Source: Bacillota bacterium (GTDB taxonomy: Bacteria > Bacillota > Clostridia > Lachnospirales > Lachnospiraceae). From it: a stretch of DNA of 64,000 nucleotides. The stretch's first letter is position 1. Each line of letters starts with the position of its first letter. A program made the position numbers and the translations under genes. Below are positions 63,575-64,000 of the stretch, piece after piece. The stretch lies in contig JAEWAK010000045.1 of the NCBI GenBank assembly GCA_023391695.1, forward strand, positions 62,001 through 126,000, written 5' to 3'. Under the pieces are notes generated by a model. The model saw only the letters and a program-made list of their open reading frames with translations, ran no database searches and was not told the origin of the DNA.

Positions 63575-63590
63575 TGTTGACTTTTCAACA
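63575..63590. promoter_or_regulatory. Operator copy 1, TGTTGA-N4-TCAACA
   Basis: It is part of a larger perfect inverted repeat (CACGTGTTGA / TCAACACGTG, 63571-63594), 25 bp upstream of the reductase gene. Confidence 0.7.
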
Positions 63591-63654
63591 CGTGTTTGAT
63601 ATTCTTAATGTACTGATTTGTGAAGGGAGTTTCAATAGTTACATTTGTTCCAAC

Positions 63655-63670
63655 TGTTGATAACTCAACA
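63655..63670. promoter_or_regulatory. Operator copy 2, TGTTGA-N4-TCAACA
   Basis: It has the same half-sites as copy 1, with TAAC as spacer, about 40 bp upstream of the TetR gene. Centres of the two copies are 80 bp apart. Confidence 0.7.
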
Positions 63671-63708
63671 CATTGCACTAATTTGTTGAATATCTGGAGG
63701 AGAACGCA

Positions 63709-64000
63709 GTGGATAGAAGAATAAAAAAAACAAGGCAGTTGATTATGGATACCTTCATTGACCTGTTGTCCGAAAAAGGATTTGAGAAAATTACTATCAA
63801 TGACATTGCCGAGCGCGCAGACATAAACCGTGGGACTGTTTATCTGCATTATGTGGATAAATTCGACTTACTTGACAAGTGTATTGAAAAATATGTTGAG
63901 CTGCTGCTAAATCATTGTGCCAATAGTGCTGATACCACTCTAAACGTAAGCGCATTTCAAAGTTTATTTGAATATTTGGAGGAAAATTTCACAATTTACA
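63709..64000 (+). CDS. TetR-family regulator, 3' end beyond the window
   Basis: GTG start at 63709 with GGAGGAG upstream. 97 residues are visible: LSEKGFEKITINDIAERADINRGTVYLHYVDKFDLLDKC is the TetR helix-turn-helix. It is divergent from the ketopantoate reductase-like gene. Two identical-type operators between them support autoregulation and control of the neighbour. The ligand domain lies outside the window. Confidence 0.88.
   Translation, partial: MDRRIKKTRQLIMDTFIDLLSEKGFEKITINDIAERADINRGTVYLHYVDKFDLLDKCIEKYVELLLNHCANSADTTLNVSAFQSLFEYLEENFTIY

Overview
The window looks like the chromosome of a low-to-mid GC anaerobic Firmicute, most likely a Lachnospiraceae / Clostridium sensu lato species. 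The clues are strong AGGAGG ribosome sites, Lpl-type sugar ABC transporters paired with a YesN-like membrane AraC regulator, a yybP-ykoY-type Mn leader before mntP, a Csp-like S8 protease and a clostridial RlmD. No rRNA, tRNA or CRISPR array was seen.

Left part (1-40,141), ordinary chromosome with a few mobile traces. A partial UvrC-like GIY-YIG gene is followed by a minus-strand redox cluster (FAD flavoprotein, SDR, Old Yellow Enzyme-type flavin oxidoreductase) into which a 161-bp MITE has inserted exactly at a stop codon. Next are a sugar isomerase-like gene with an AraC regulator, a YesN-type sensor-regulator divergent from an lplABC-like transporter and a 2-hydroxyacid dehydrogenase, the Mn leader with mntP, a threonine aldolase, and an operon in which an SsuABC/TauABC-type transporter is interleaved with two proteins resembling the sulfinate desulfinase DszB. 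After that come a double-headed MerR regulator with an ABC exporter, a SagB-like oxidoreductase with DUF503, a frameshifted PLP decarboxylase divergent from a MocR regulator, a NagZ-like lipoprotein, a chemoreceptor, an S8 protease and rlmD.

Right part (40,100-62,350), an accretion island at the 3' end of rlmD. The main element (about 14.4 kb) carries a serine recombinase and a six-gene, tightly packed operon: UvrD-like ATPase, DrmA-like helicase, DrmB-like DUF1998 protein, NERD-helicase, adenine methylase, and a nuclease-DGQHR fusion. This is a DISARM-related defence locus without recognisable drmC, drmD or drmE. Directly downstream are further cassettes: an Mrr-type endonuclease, a DUF4365-helicase, and a TetR/SDR pair. 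They are delimited by short sequences that translate as RlmD C-termini (HVETV..., HMETVCLL...), and several share a right-terminal repeat. I read this as repeated site-specific integration at rlmD, analogous in logic to SCC elements at rlmH.

The extreme right (62,350-64,000) has a ketopantoate reductase-like gene divergent from a truncated TetR gene, with two copies of a TGTTGA-N4-TCAACA operator between them. All functional calls come from reading motifs by eye; no database search was run.
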